Position numbers and translations under genes: made by a program. Source: Mycobacterium kiyosense (GTDB taxonomy: Bacteria; Actinomycetota; Actinomycetes; Mycobacteriales; Mycobacteriaceae). Taken from it: a DNA stretch of 64,000 bases. Of the stretch, positions 17,693-27,416 are shown piece after piece (the first letter of the stretch is position 1; each line of letters opens with the position of its first letter). The DNA lies in NCBI GenBank assembly GCA_021654635.1, contig AP025179.1, positions 124,001 to 188,000 of the forward strand. Reading direction: 5' to 3'. The notes under the pieces were generated by a model. It ran no database searches, was not told where the DNA came from, and worked only from the letters and a program-made list of their open reading frames with translations.

Positions 17693-18993
17693 GGATGAAA
17701 AAGCCTTTCTCGCAACGAAACCCGTTGGTGCTCGGCGCCCTCGGCATGCTAGTGGTCGTTGCGATCACCGCCGCCGCGTTGGGCAACCAGATGCTGCCGG
17801 TAGTCAAGCAGAGCAACGACTACGCGGCGTATTTCGTTGACGCAGGAGGATTGTTCGAAGGCGCGATCGTGCAGATCTCAGGCTTTCCGGTAGGGAAGGT
17901 CTCCTCGATCACGCTGCGGGACAACGGTGTTCTCGTCGGCTTCGATGTACCCAAAGACATCCACATGGGTGACCGAAGCGAGGCTGCGATTCGGACCAAG
18001 GGACTGCTGGGCACCAAGGAACTCGATGTCACACCACGCGGCGACGGCGAGCTCACCGAGCCGATTCCCATGCAAAGGACGACCTCGCCGTACCAGTTGC
18101 CCGAGGCGCTCGGCGACCTCGCCACCACGATCAGCGGCCTGAATACCAACCAGTTGTCCGACTCGCTGGCCACCCTGGCCCAGACGTTCTCCGACACACC
18201 ACCGCAGCTGCGGGAGGCCGTACAGGGTGTCGCGCGGTTCGCCGGAACCCTGAACAACCGCGACAAGCAACTACGCAACCTGCTGGAGAACGCCGCCAAA
18301 GCCACCGGTGTGCTGGCCAGACGAACGGACCGGATTGTCAGCCTTGTCCGCGACACCAATGCGCTGCTCGCCCAGTTGCGTACGCAAAGCGCCGCGCTGG
18401 ATCAGCTGGCCGGCCACATCTCCACGCTGGCAACGCAATTGAAGGCGTTCATCGCCGAGAACCGCCAGCAGTTAAAACCAGCGCTGGACAAGCTCAACGG
18501 TGTCCTGACCATCGTCGACAATCGCAAGGATCGAATCAAGGAAGCGATCAAGGGGCTGAGTACCTACTCCATGTCGCTGGGTGAAACGATCTCCTCGGGG
18601 CCGTTCTTCAAGGCCTACGTCGTGAACTTGCTGCCCGGCCAATTCGTCCAGCCCTTCGTCGACGCCGCATTCTCCGATCTGGGACTGGACCCAGCGACGT
18701 TGGCGCCATCTCGGCAGAGCGATCCACAGACCGGTCAGCCTGCCACACCGCCCCTGCCGGTGCCCTACCCGCGCACCGGCCAGGGAGGTGAGCCGCGCCG
18801 CACCCTGCCCGACGCCATCACCGGCAACCCCGGCGATCAGGGCTGCGGGCCGCCCGGATTGGCATTGCCCGGCCCCACCGGGTGTTACCCCTACGTCGAG
18901 CCGCTGCCGGCGCCGCCGCCGGGCGGGCCGCCTCCGGGGCCGCCCGGCCCGGCCCCGACCCAAGCCGCTGCACCTACCGGAGCCCAACCGTGA
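17689..18993 (+). CDS. mceC: Mce family protein MceC
   Basis: 434 residues: a basic N-terminus, one membrane helix (VLGALGMLVVVAITAAALG), an MlaD domain (DAGGLFEGAIVQISGFPVGKVS) and helical repeats. The last ~90 residues are Pro-rich (PPPGGPPPGPPGPAP), a feature of MceC/MceD proteins. I chose ATG at 17689 because it overlaps the mceB stop as ATGA; GTG at 17677 or ATG at 17695 are alternatives. Confidence 0.88.
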   Translation: MRMKKPFSQRNPLVLGALGMLVVVAITAAALGNQMLPVVKQSNDYAAYFVDAGGLFEGAIVQISGFPVGKVSSITLRDNGVLVGFDVPKDIHMGDRSEAAIRTKGLLGTKELDVTPRGDGELTEPIPMQRTTSPYQLPEALGDLATTISGLNTNQLSDSLATLAQTFSDTPPQLREAVQGVARFAGTLNNRDKQLRNLLENAAKATGVLARRTDRIVSLVRDTNALLAQLRTQSAALDQLAGHISTLATQLKAFIAENRQQLKPALDKLNGVLTIVDNRKDRIKEAIKGLSTYSMSLGETISSGPFFKAYVVNLLPGQFVQPFVDAAFSDLGLDPATLAPSRQSDPQTGQPATPPLPVPYPRTGQGGEPRRTLPDAITGNPGDQGCGPPGLALPGPTGCYPYVEPLPAPPPGGPPPGPPGPAPTQAAAPTGAQP

Positions 18994-20312
18994 CAGAACG
19001 AATCCGCGGCGCGCGGCCCATGTTGGTGACGGTACTGGTCGGTCTGTTGATCGCCGGGGTGGTGCTGGTGATCGACATCGGCGACCACACCGCGAAGACG
19101 ATCGTGGTCGGATACTTCGACAACAGCACCGGCCTGTTCGTCGGTGACGACGTCCGCATTCGAGGGGTCCCGGTCGGGAAGGTGGACAAGATCGAACCAG
19201 AACCACTGCGCACCAAGATCACCTTCTGGTTCGACCGTAAGTACAAGGTCCCGGCCGACGCCCACGCGGTGATCTTGTCTCCGCAGCTGGTGACCGGCCG
19301 CGCCATCCAGCTCACCCCGCCCTACGCAGGCGGGCCGGTGATGCGCAGTACGACGGTCATCCCCCAGGACCGCACCGCGGTACCGGTGGAGTGGGACGCC
19401 ATTCGCTCGCAGTTGGAGCGCTTGACCGACATGCTGCAACCCACCGAGCCCGGGGGAGTCAGCACGCTCGGTGCGTTGATCAACACCGCGGCCGACAACC
19501 TGCGCGGTCAGGGACCCGCCATCCGGGAGACGGTCATCAAGTTGTCGCAGACGGTGTCCGCGCTGGGCGATCACAGCAAGGACATCTTCGGCAGCATCAA
19601 GAATCTCTCGACGCTGGTCACCGCACTTCAGGACAGCGGGCATCTGCTGCGCCAGCTCAATGTCAACCTGGCACAGGTATTGGGCGCGTTGGCCGATGAC
19701 CCGACCGCAGTAGGACAGGCTGTGCATGATCTGGCCGCGGTGGTAGACGATGTACAGAGCTTCGTCGCAGAAAACCGGGAACCGATCGGCGTTGCCACAG
19801 AAAGGCTTACGTCGATCTCCAACGCCGTAACGGCCAGCCTCGAAGATCTCAAGCAGACGCTGCACAGCATCCCCACCGTGATGGCCGATTTCAACAACAT
19901 CTACGAACCTGCCAACGGATCGCTCACCGGTGAACTGATGATCAACAACTTCGCGAATCCGATCCAGTTCCTCTGCGGCGCAATCCAGGCGGCCTCCCGG
20001 CTGGGGGCCGAACAGGCCTCGAAGCTGTGTGTGCAATATCTGGCGCCCATCGTGAAGAACCGGCAGTACAACTTCCCGCCCCTGGGTGAGGACCTACTGG
20101 TCGGAGCGCAGGCGCGGCCTAACGAGGTGACCTACAGCGAGGACTGGATGCGACCGGATTTCGTTTCACCAGAACCGATTTCGCCTCCGTCGAATTCGCA
20201 CGCGCCCGCAACCGCCGGCTTGCCGGCCGAGGCGCCCCCCGCCCCGCCGACCTTCACCGATCCTGCCGCCGGCCTGGCCGGTTTGATGGCTCCCCCACGA
20301 GGAGGCTCATGA
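18990..20312 (+). CDS. mceD: Mce family protein MceD
   Basis: 440 residues with a membrane helix at ~11-29 (MLVTVLVGLLIAGVVLVIDI), the MlaD domain (STGLFVGDDVRIRGVPVGKV), helical barrel segments and a Pro-rich tail. GTG at 18990 overlaps the mceC stop as GTGA. An in-frame extension reaching 18882 would duplicate mceC coding sequence and is rejected. Confidence 0.88.
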   Translation: MTERIRGARPMLVTVLVGLLIAGVVLVIDIGDHTAKTIVVGYFDNSTGLFVGDDVRIRGVPVGKVDKIEPEPLRTKITFWFDRKYKVPADAHAVILSPQLVTGRAIQLTPPYAGGPVMRSTTVIPQDRTAVPVEWDAIRSQLERLTDMLQPTEPGGVSTLGALINTAADNLRGQGPAIRETVIKLSQTVSALGDHSKDIFGSIKNLSTLVTALQDSGHLLRQLNVNLAQVLGALADDPTAVGQAVHDLAAVVDDVQSFVAENREPIGVATERLTSISNAVTASLEDLKQTLHSIPTVMADFNNIYEPANGSLTGELMINNFANPIQFLCGAIQAASRLGAEQASKLCVQYLAPIVKNRQYNFPPLGEDLLVGAQARPNEVTYSEDWMRPDFVSPEPISPPSNSHAPATAGLPAEAPPAPPTFTDPAAGLAGLMAPPRGGS

Positions 20313-21466
20313 AAATGCCTCCGTGGCAACGTATCGCGGCCGGGATCCTGAGCGTCGCGGCGATCGCCATGACATCGGGCTGTGGCTGGCGCGGCGTGAA
20401 CTCGTTGCCGCTGCCCGGCACCGAGGGCAACGGCCCCGGGGCCTACGACGTGCAAGCGCAAATGCCCGATGTGAGTAACGTCCAACCGAATTCGCGAGTC
20501 CGGGTGGGCGACGTGACGGTGGGTCACGTTTCGAGGATCGAACTACAGGGCGAACACGCGCTGGTCACCATGCGGCTCAACGGTGACGTAGTGCTACCGG
20601 CCAACGCGACGGTGAAGATCGGCATGACCACCATCTTCGGTTCCCTGCACCTCGAACTGGCCCCACCCACCGACCAGCCGTCCCAAGGACGGCTGCACGC
20701 GGGCTCGGTGATCCCGTTGTCGCGTGCCGGCGCCTACCCGACTCCCGAACAGACGCTCGCCGCGCTGTCACTGGTGTTGAATGGCGGCGGGGTGGGCCAG
20801 GTGGGCGACATCACCGAAGCGCTCAGCACGGCCTTTCGCGGGCGTCAGGGTGATCTACGCAACCTTGTGCAGCAATCGAACACCTTCGCCACGAACCTCA
20901 ACCAGCAGAGCGCCGACATCATTGCGGCCACCGACAGTCTCAACAATCTGGTCGGAACCTTCGCCGAACAGCAACCGGTGCTCGACCGAGCGGTCGCCAC
21001 CATTCCCGACGCGTTGGCCGTACTCAACGACCAACGCGGCAACTTGGTCGAAGCCGCCGGCCAACTCGGCAAGTTCAGCGCCCTGACCACCCTGACCGTC
21101 AATGAGAGCAAGCAGAATCTCGTCGCAGAACTGCAGCAACTCGGTCCGGTACTGGAGGCATTGGCCAATGCGGGACCGAGTTTGACCAAATCGCTTGGCC
21201 TGATTCCCACTTACCCGTTTCCCAACGCCGACATCGCAAAGTGGCAGCGCGGCGACTACGCGAACCTGACCGCGGTGATCGACCTGACCCTCAGCCGCCT
21301 CGACGCCGGCCTGTTCACCGGTACGCGGTGGGAGTGCCACCTGACCTGGCTGGAGTTGCAGTGGGGCCGCACCATCGGGCAGTTCCCCAGTCCGTGCATG
21401 GCAGGCGGTCCGGGCAACGTCAGCAATCCGCTCACCGCGCCCTATCACGTGGACCAGGGGCGATGA
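20309..21466 (+). CDS. mceE: Mce family lipoprotein MceE (LprK/LprM type)
   Basis: 385 residues. The N-terminus is a lipoprotein signal: a basic start, a hydrophobic stretch and lipobox TSGC at about residues 22-25. MceE proteins are normally the lipidated member of the hexamer. An MlaD domain follows (NVQPNSRVRVGDVTVGHVSR), then the helical part with NLNQQSADIIAATDSLNNLV. It overlaps mceD as ATGA at 20309. Confidence 0.9.
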   Translation: MKMPPWQRIAAGILSVAAIAMTSGCGWRGVNSLPLPGTEGNGPGAYDVQAQMPDVSNVQPNSRVRVGDVTVGHVSRIELQGEHALVTMRLNGDVVLPANATVKIGMTTIFGSLHLELAPPTDQPSQGRLHAGSVIPLSRAGAYPTPEQTLAALSLVLNGGGVGQVGDITEALSTAFRGRQGDLRNLVQQSNTFATNLNQQSADIIAATDSLNNLVGTFAEQQPVLDRAVATIPDALAVLNDQRGNLVEAAGQLGKFSALTTLTVNESKQNLVAELQQLGPVLEALANAGPSLTKSLGLIPTYPFPNADIAKWQRGDYANLTAVIDLTLSRLDAGLFTGTRWECHLTWLELQWGRTIGQFPSPCMAGGPGNVSNPLTAPYHVDQGR

Positions 21467-21467
21467 C

Positions 21468-22898
21468 GTGCACTTGAATCGACAAGCACGGATTCAGCTG
21501 GCCATCTTCACAGTGGTAGCGCTCGTCGCGCTGGCGCTGATGACCGTGCATTACATGAAGCTACCGGCCAAACTGTTCGGCATCGGGCACTACAAGATCA
21601 CCATGCAACTACCGGTCACCGGGGGGCTGTACGCCAGTAGCAACGTCACCTACCGGGGAATGGAAGTGGGGCGGGTGGAGTCAGTGCACCTCACCGATTC
21701 CGGGGTGGTCGCGTCGCTGTCGTTGCGGTCCGGAATCGACATACCCAGTGACTTGCGGGCCGAAGTGCACAGCCAGTCGGCGATTGGCGAACAGTACGTG
21801 GAGTTGTTGCCGCGCAGCAGTTCTGCGCGACCACTGCGGGACGGCGACGTGATCGCACTGCAGGACACCTCGGTGCCGCGCGATATCAACACTCTGCTCG
21901 ACAGCCTCAAGACCGGACTGCAAGCAGTGCCTCGGGCCAACTTGCGCACCGTCGTCGACGAGTCCTACGCCGCCGTCGGAGGACTCGGGCCCGAGCTGAC
22001 CAAGATCGTCCAAGGTGGCACCGACCTGTCCATCGAGGCCCGCGAGAATCTGGATCCTCTTCTCGCGCTGCTCGACAACGCCAAACCCGTGCTGGACTCG
22101 CAGACCCAAAGCTCGGGAGCAATCCAGGACTGGGCCGCGCACCTGGCCACCGTGACGCGCGAGCTGCAGACCCATGACAGCGATGTAGCCGTCGTAATCG
22201 ACCGGACCGCACCGGCATTGGCCGAGGCGCGCCAGCTAGTCGACCGGCTCCAGCCCACCATCCCGATCCTGATGGCCAACCTGCTCAGCGTCGGCAAAGT
22301 TGGACTGGCCTACCACAACGATCTCGAGCAGATCCTGGTGCTGCTGCCGCAACTGGTGTCCATCGAGCAGGGCTCGCTGGCCGCGAATGTCAACACCAAA
22401 CAGGCGTACCAGGGTGCTTACCTGAGTTTCAACCTCAACCTCAATTTGCCGCCTCCGTGCACCACCGGATACCTGCCGGCGCAGCAGCGCCGGAGCGCGG
22501 CCCTCACCGACTACCCGGATCGCGTCCCCGGAGATCTGTATTGCCGTGTGCCGCAGGACTCCCCGTTGGGCGTGCGCGGTGCCCGCAACACCCCGTGCGA
22601 GACGGTGCCGGGCAAGCGCGCGGCGACGGTCAGAGAATGCGAAAGTGACCGGCAATACGTGCCGCTCAACGACGGATTCAACTGGAAGGGCGATCCGAAC
22701 GCCACCTACAGCGGGCAGGGCGTGCCCGAGCTGCGGCCGGGCCAGCCGACACCGCCGCCCATCGCCGTCGCCTACTACGACCCCGCAACCGGCGCCTATG
22801 TCGGTCCCGACGGAAATCTGTATCAACAATCCGACCTCGCCCAAACCGCGCCGAAGGACAAGACATGGCAAACGATGCTGCTTCCGCCGGGATCATGA
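21468..22898 (+). CDS. mceF: Mce family protein MceF
   Basis: 476 residues: membrane helix AIFTVVALVALALMTVHYM, MlaD domain (TGGLYASSNVTYRGMEVGRV) and a helical region, ending in a Pro/Tyr-rich segment (PPIAVAYYDPATGAYVGPDG) that is characteristic of MceF. GTG at 21468 starts one base after the mceE stop. It is the last core gene of the operon and overlaps the first Mce-associated gene as ATGA. Confidence 0.9.
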   Translation: MHLNRQARIQLAIFTVVALVALALMTVHYMKLPAKLFGIGHYKITMQLPVTGGLYASSNVTYRGMEVGRVESVHLTDSGVVASLSLRSGIDIPSDLRAEVHSQSAIGEQYVELLPRSSSARPLRDGDVIALQDTSVPRDINTLLDSLKTGLQAVPRANLRTVVDESYAAVGGLGPELTKIVQGGTDLSIEARENLDPLLALLDNAKPVLDSQTQSSGAIQDWAAHLATVTRELQTHDSDVAVVIDRTAPALAEARQLVDRLQPTIPILMANLLSVGKVGLAYHNDLEQILVLLPQLVSIEQGSLAANVNTKQAYQGAYLSFNLNLNLPPPCTTGYLPAQQRRSAALTDYPDRVPGDLYCRVPQDSPLGVRGARNTPCETVPGKRAATVRECESDRQYVPLNDGFNWKGDPNATYSGQGVPELRPGQPTPPPIAVAYYDPATGAYVGPDGNLYQQSDLAQTAPKDKTWQTMLLPPGS

Positions 22899-23476
22899 CG
22901 CTGACCGCGGACGCCGAGGACAGTGCACTCGACGACTACGTCGCCGAGGAAGACACGAATGACGTTGAGCCACCGGCGTTCAGCGGTAGACCGTTTCGAC
23001 GACGACGGCACCCGGTGGCTTTCGGAGTGGTCGCCGTTGTGGCCTTGTCCTTGCTGGTCGGCTGGCTGGGATGGCAGAACTGGCAGGCTCGGCACGCGCA
23101 GCAGGCACGCGCCCGGTATCTACAGACCGCCCGGCAGGCGGCACTGAATCTCACCACCATCGACTGGCAACACGTCGACGCCGACGTGCGCCGCATCATG
23201 GACAACTCGACCGGGGAGTTCCAGGACGAGTTCGCACAACGGTCGGCGCCGTTCATCGAAGTGGTGAAGCAGGCCAAGTCGTCGTCGGTGGGCACGGTGA
23301 CCGAAGCCGCGATGGAGTCCCAGACGGCGGAGGCGGCCAAAGTGATCGTCGCCGCGTCGGTCAAGACGTCCGATGCCAACGGGACTGAACCGGTTCCCCG
23401 TGCGTGGCGGATGCGCATCTCGATCCAGCGGATCGGCGACCAGTTCAAAATCTCGAGGGTGGAGTTTGTGCCATGA
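22895..23476 (+). CDS. Mce-associated membrane protein (first copy)
   Basis: 193 residues with an acidic N-terminus, one membrane helix (VAFGVVAVVALSLLVGWLGW) and a small alpha/beta domain (TIDWQHVDADVRRIMDNSTGEFQDEF). This is the pattern of Mce-associated proteins, which stabilise Mce transporters. ATG at 22895 overlaps the mceF stop as ATGA and is preferred; an earlier ATG at 22865 would add ten residues inside mceF. Confidence 0.83.
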   Translation: MTLTADAEDSALDDYVAEEDTNDVEPPAFSGRPFRRRRHPVAFGVVAVVALSLLVGWLGWQNWQARHAQQARARYLQTARQAALNLTTIDWQHVDADVRRIMDNSTGEFQDEFAQRSAPFIEVVKQAKSSSVGTVTEAAMESQTAEAAKVIVAASVKTSDANGTEPVPRAWRMRISIQRIGDQFKISRVEFVP

Positions 23477-24058
23477 CACTGGTGAAATCTGTTGAGCCCG
23501 AGGCCGACGACGAAACCGTCGATGTCGAAACGGCCCAGCCTGAAGATCGGGCGCGGCGGCGAAGGCGGCGCCGGCCTGGGTGGAAGACGACGGTGACCTA
23601 CGCGGTACTACCCGCGCTGACGATGCTGCTGGCTGTCGGCGCGGGATACCTGAAATGGCAGACCGGCGTTACGGTGCAAGACCAAGCCGCCCAATCCGAA
23701 GCGGTCCGTGCGGCCACCGACGGGACGGTCGCGATCCTGTCGTATCGCCCAGAGACGGTGCAAAAAGGACCTCGACGCCGCCCGCAGCCGGTTGACGGGC
23801 CAGTTCCTCGATGCGTACACCTCGCTGACCCGTGCGGTGGTCATCCCCGGCGCTCAGCAGAAGCAGATCGCTGCCACGGCGACTGTTCCCGCCGCCGCTC
23901 CGGTGTCGGCCACGGCAACGCACGCCGTCGTGCTGGTATTCGTCAACCAGACCGTCACCGTGGGTGACAACACGCCCGCCACCTCGGCCTCCCGTGTCCG
24001 GGTAATCCTCGACAAGGACGACAACCATTGGCTCATATCGCATTTCGACCCGCTGTGA
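23473..24058 (+). CDS. Mce-associated membrane protein (second copy), frameshifted
   Basis: It starts with ATGA overlap at 23473 and has the same plan as its neighbour: charged N-terminus, membrane helix (YAVLPALTMLLAVGAGYLKW) and a small extracytoplasmic domain. The frame breaks after AILSYRPETVQK and resumes in another frame as DLDAARSRLTGQFLDAYTSL to ISHFDPL. Removing one A from the A5 run at 23762-23766 restores a 194-residue protein. The family expects exactly this D-x5-LTG-x-F segment, so the frame is real and the break is either a sequencing insertion or recent decay. Confidence 0.8.
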
Positions 24059-24093
24059 CGCTGACAGCCCCTCGAAGGATACGAAGGATCAGG

Positions 24094-24594
24094 ATGTCGA
24101 GCCGGACACTGGCGACCGTGGCAACCGTCTGCATCCTCGCCTCTGTAGCGCCATGCGCGCGCGCCGACGACGACAACAACACATTGGTACCGAACAACAA
24201 GCGCCTCAACGACGGTGTCGTCGCCAACGTCTTCACCGTGCAGCACCAAGCCGGCTGCACCAACGACGTAAAGATCGATAAACGGCTGCAACTTGCTGCG
24301 CAGTGGCACACTGACGACGTACTGCACAACCGCGATCTGGACGGCGACATCGGTTCGGACGGGTCCACCGCGCAGTCGCGGGCCAATGCCGCCGGGTACC
24401 GCGGTGCGGTGGCGCAAACGGTCGCGATCGTTCCCGCCTTGGCCATCAACGGAGTTCAGGTCATCGACCAGTGGTACTACGACCCGATCGACTACGCAGT
24501 GATGTCCGACTGCGCCTACACGCAGATAGGCGTCTGGTCGGCGAACAGTCTGGACCGCAGCGTGCTGGTGGCCGTCTATGGAGCGCCCCGGTGA
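24094..24594 (+). CDS. Secreted CAP/SCP-like domain protein
   Basis: A 166-residue protein. Its N-terminal signal peptide (LATVATVCILASVAPCARA) ends near residue 25. The mature part resembles a small CAP (PR-1/SCP) domain: LNDGVVANVFTVQHQAGC, AAQWHTDDVLHNRDLDGDIG and GSDGSTAQSRANAAGYRG, with conserved cysteine pairs. I chose ATG at 24094 (GAAGGATCAGG just before it) over an upstream extension inside the previous gene. Its position at the end of an mce operon recalls the small secreted proteins after mce3 in M. tuberculosis (from memory). Function unknown. Confidence 0.7.
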   Translation: MSSRTLATVATVCILASVAPCARADDDNNTLVPNNKRLNDGVVANVFTVQHQAGCTNDVKIDKRLQLAAQWHTDDVLHNRDLDGDIGSDGSTAQSRANAAGYRGAVAQTVAIVPALAINGVQVIDQWYYDPIDYAVMSDCAYTQIGVWSANSLDRSVLVAVYGAPR

Positions 24595-24698
24595 GCTGAC
24601 GCCTTTGCCCGGCACGGGGGAAGGCCGCGGAATGGGGACGGGCGCGAACGACTGCGTGTTACGGTCGCCTGGTTGGGGCGCCCGACTGGGAGGCGTAA

Positions 24699-25988
24699 TT
24701 GGTCCAAGACCTCGCGCGTATGGCAGCGCAGGAGGCGGCCGCGGTAGCGGCGGCCGTCGATGTTGCGGATCTGGCCGAGCGCATCGGTTTGCGCGCGGTC
24801 GAGGTGATCGCCGAATTGCATGTCCCCGGGGATAAGCCCCTGGTGCAGCTGACCATCGAAGCCGCGCTGAGCAACGTGCATGCGGTACTGCGCGGCTTCT
24901 CCGCCGCGGAGTTGGCGGCGGCCGCCCAGCCCCCCGAACCCACCCTGCGTTGGGTGTCGACACTGGCCCAGCGCGGCATCTCGGTAGCCGCGATCCCACG
25001 CTGCTACGTGATCGGACTCGGGCTGTGCGATGCGGCGCTCCGCGAAGCAGTACGCCGCTCGGATGCTCCCGAGAAGGTCAAGTGGCAGCTGGCAACCTCA
25101 GCCTCGCAGTACCTGTTCGGTTTTTGCGAGAAAGTGTCGGGTGACCTCGTCGACTACTACGAGCGCGAACGGGAGTTGTGGGTGCGTGGCGCGGACTCGG
25201 TGCGCGCCGAACTGGTGATGGCGATCGTGTCCGGCCGTCCCGTCGACCTGCACGCGACCAGCGCGGCGCTCGGGTACAACCTCGACCGGGCCCACGTCGC
25301 CGTGGTGGTGTGGAGCGACCCACTCAGCCAGGACAAGCCGCCACTGCAGGCGCTCAAACGCGCCGCGGCCGAGATTGCGCACCACCTCAACGGCATGGAG
25401 TTGCTTGCTGTCCCCGGCGGCGCATCCGTTGTGTGGGCGTGGATCAGCGGCCCGAATGTCACTGATCGCTCGCCCGTGGAGTTGTCGGTGGATGCCCCGT
25501 TGATGGCCGCGGTCGGCGGAGTCGCCCACGGGCTGGACGGCTTCGTCCGGTCCCACCGGCAGGCGTGCGACGGTCTACGCATGGGTGCGGTGTTGTCTCG
25601 CCCCGCAGGCTCGGTCACTGTATACCGAGACGTCGCGCTCGACGCGCTGCTGACACAGGATCTGGCTGCGGCGGGGTTGTTCGTCCGGGACGAGCTCGGA
25701 GAACTCGGCTCGGACTCCGAGCGCAGTCGCCGGCTCCGCACGACGCTGACCGCGTTCTTCGAGGAAGGCCAGAGCTGGGGGCGAACCGCTGAGCGTCTGG
25801 GTGTGCATCAGAACACGGTGATGTACCGGGTGGCGCAGGCCAAAGACCTGCTCGGACGTCAGCTGACCGAACGCCGATTGGAGTTGGAGGTGGCGCTGCG
25901 CCTGGCCGAGGCCGAGGCCAATCTGAGCCCGGGCGCGCTGGCCAGTGCGGGGTTACCCGAGCCGCAGCGGTCGGTGAACGGCCTGTGA
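24699..25988 (+). CDS. PucR/CdaR-type transcriptional regulator
   Basis: A 429-residue regulator without membrane segments. The C-terminus holds the PucR helix-turn-helix (TLTAFFEEGQSWGRTAERL then HQNTVMYRVAQAKDLL). The N-terminal half resembles the helical sensor region of this family (WVSTLAQRGISVAAIPRCY). The start is TTG at 24699 with GGGAGG five bases upstream. It lies about 100 bases after the last mce-linked gene on the same strand and may control it, but no operator is visible. Confidence 0.8.
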   Translation: MVQDLARMAAQEAAAVAAAVDVADLAERIGLRAVEVIAELHVPGDKPLVQLTIEAALSNVHAVLRGFSAAELAAAAQPPEPTLRWVSTLAQRGISVAAIPRCYVIGLGLCDAALREAVRRSDAPEKVKWQLATSASQYLFGFCEKVSGDLVDYYERERELWVRGADSVRAELVMAIVSGRPVDLHATSAALGYNLDRAHVAVVVWSDPLSQDKPPLQALKRAAAEIAHHLNGMELLAVPGGASVVWAWISGPNVTDRSPVELSVDAPLMAAVGGVAHGLDGFVRSHRQACDGLRMGAVLSRPAGSVTVYRDVALDALLTQDLAAAGLFVRDELGELGSDSERSRRLRTTLTAFFEEGQSWGRTAERLGVHQNTVMYRVAQAKDLLGRQLTERRLELEVALRLAEAEANLSPGALASAGLPEPQRSVNGL

Positions 25989-26076
25989 TCTGACTCCGGG
26001 GGGGCTGGATCTCATTCCGCCGTAATGGAATTCGCGGTCCAGATCGACGGCGTACAGGGCGCGGCTGCCCGACCGC

Positions 26077-27105
26077 TCAGCGAAAGCGGACGTTCATCGT
26101 CGCCAGGCCGAAGATCTTTCTGCCGCCGGACTTCGCGCCGAGGATGATGACCCCTTCGCGCGTGGCCGGATCCAATGCCTTGACGCGCCCGCTGAATTCG
26201 ATGTCGCAGCCCTCGGCGGCCGACACTATCGCGGGCTGCGACAACCGCACCGCGTAGCGGGTGACCGCGCCCGGGTCGCCCGACCACGCGGAGTGAAAGC
26301 CGGCGCCCAAACCCATCGTGAGCATCCCGTGGGCGATGACGTCGGGCAGCCCAGCCAGTTTGGCGAGTTGTTCGTCCCAGTGAATCGGGTTGGCGTCGCC
26401 GGCGACGCCGGCGTAATTCACCAGGTCGCCACGCGACAGCCGGGTGTGGTGCGCCGGCAGCTCGTCGCCGACTGCGAGATCGTCGAAATTGCGGCTGCCG
26501 GGTCTGCGGGCGCTGTCCTCGGCGATGCGTACCTCGCCCTGCGGGCGCACCGTCTTCACGTAGGCGGCGTTGGTTTCACCGATGTCGAGAATGTTGAAGT
26601 CGTGCATCATCGCGTTCTGCACGGCCTCCTTGGTGGTCGCACCGATGTCCTCGGCGGTGACCCCGACCACGGTGGTGTGCAGGGTGTGCACGCGCTCGCC
26701 GGCGGCGTCGGTGAAGGTGTTGGTCACGGTGATCAGGTCCCTGCCGGCGACCCTGCGTACCGAGGTCAGTTCGACGTCGACCACCAGTTCGTCGCCCTCG
26801 ACGATCGGACGGTGTTGCTCGAAGACCTCTTCGGTCTGCACATAGGTGTCGTAACCGATGACCACCGATTCGAACATGCGGCGATTGCAGGCCATGCCCG
26901 GCGCCGAGGTGAACGTTATCGGCGCCACCAACCCCGAATAGCCCAGCTCCGCGGCGGCGCCGGCGTCCCAGTGCGCGGGGTGGTAGTCCTGTACCGCACG
27001 GGCGTACTCACGTACCTTTTCCCGGCCTACCAAGTACGTGCCGTCCATCTGGTAGTGGTGGCCGACCCGTTCTTCGAGGACGGACGCTTCTGCTGCTGCG
27101 GTCAT
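26077..27105 (-). CDS. Fused FAS1-like / MaoC dehydratase
   Basis: 342 residues with two hot-dog-fold halves. Residues ~1-150 look like the N-terminal MaoC/FAS1-type dehydratase (GREKVREYARAVQDYHPAHWD). Residues ~190-342 hold the catalytic MaoC motif (YAGVAGDANPIHWDEQLAK with HGMLTMGLG). This is the layout of fused HadA/HadB-like proteins that dehydrate or hydrate 3-hydroxyacyl thioesters. ATG at 27105 is chosen because the family starts near this point; an open frame continues 80 codons further upstream without resemblance to anything. It diverges from an SDR gene. Confidence 0.83.
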   Translation of the reverse strand: MTAAAEASVLEERVGHHYQMDGTYLVGREKVREYARAVQDYHPAHWDAGAAAELGYSGLVAPITFTSAPGMACNRRMFESVVIGYDTYVQTEEVFEQHRPIVEGDELVVDVELTSVRRVAGRDLITVTNTFTDAAGERVHTLHTTVVGVTAEDIGATTKEAVQNAMMHDFNILDIGETNAAYVKTVRPQGEVRIAEDSARRPGSRNFDDLAVGDELPAHHTRLSRGDLVNYAGVAGDANPIHWDEQLAKLAGLPDVIAHGMLTMGLGAGFHSAWSGDPGAVTRYAVRLSQPAIVSAAEGCDIEFSGRVKALDPATREGVIILGAKSGGRKIFGLATMNVRFR

Positions 27106-27416
27106 GGATTGTCCAACTTTTCTATCGGCCTGTTCACTGTGCACGGCTGGGGCCGACCACAGCACAGTAACGCGCGGGACCGTTGGTGCTGCTTTCCGCC
27201 GCGGATGACGCAGCCGTGAGATGGAAATCGGGCGCCGTCGCGAACAGTTCGATGTGGACCAGGGCCAGGCCGTTCGCCCGGCTTCGGTTGCGTTCGTGTG
27301 GGGAGTCGGACCGCTTCGCGCCGGCAAACTCATCGCCGACGGCATAGCCCGGCAGATGAACGGGTAGAACGGTAAACGCCGTCACATCAACGCAGATGCC
27401 ACGAGGGAGCGCCACC
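27106..27416. other. Divergent intergenic region, no gene seen
   Basis: These 311 bases separate two divergent genes (fused MaoC and SDR) and should contain both promoters. I see no RNA gene, no convincing small ORF and no clear operator. The composition is as GC-rich as coding sequence, and GAGGGAG near its right end is the SDR ribosome binding site. Confidence 0.5.

Noticed and set aside
26000..26076. ATTCC...GGAAT repeat as terminator between convergent genes
   Set aside because: Five-base arms, eight-base loop and no U-run; too weak.
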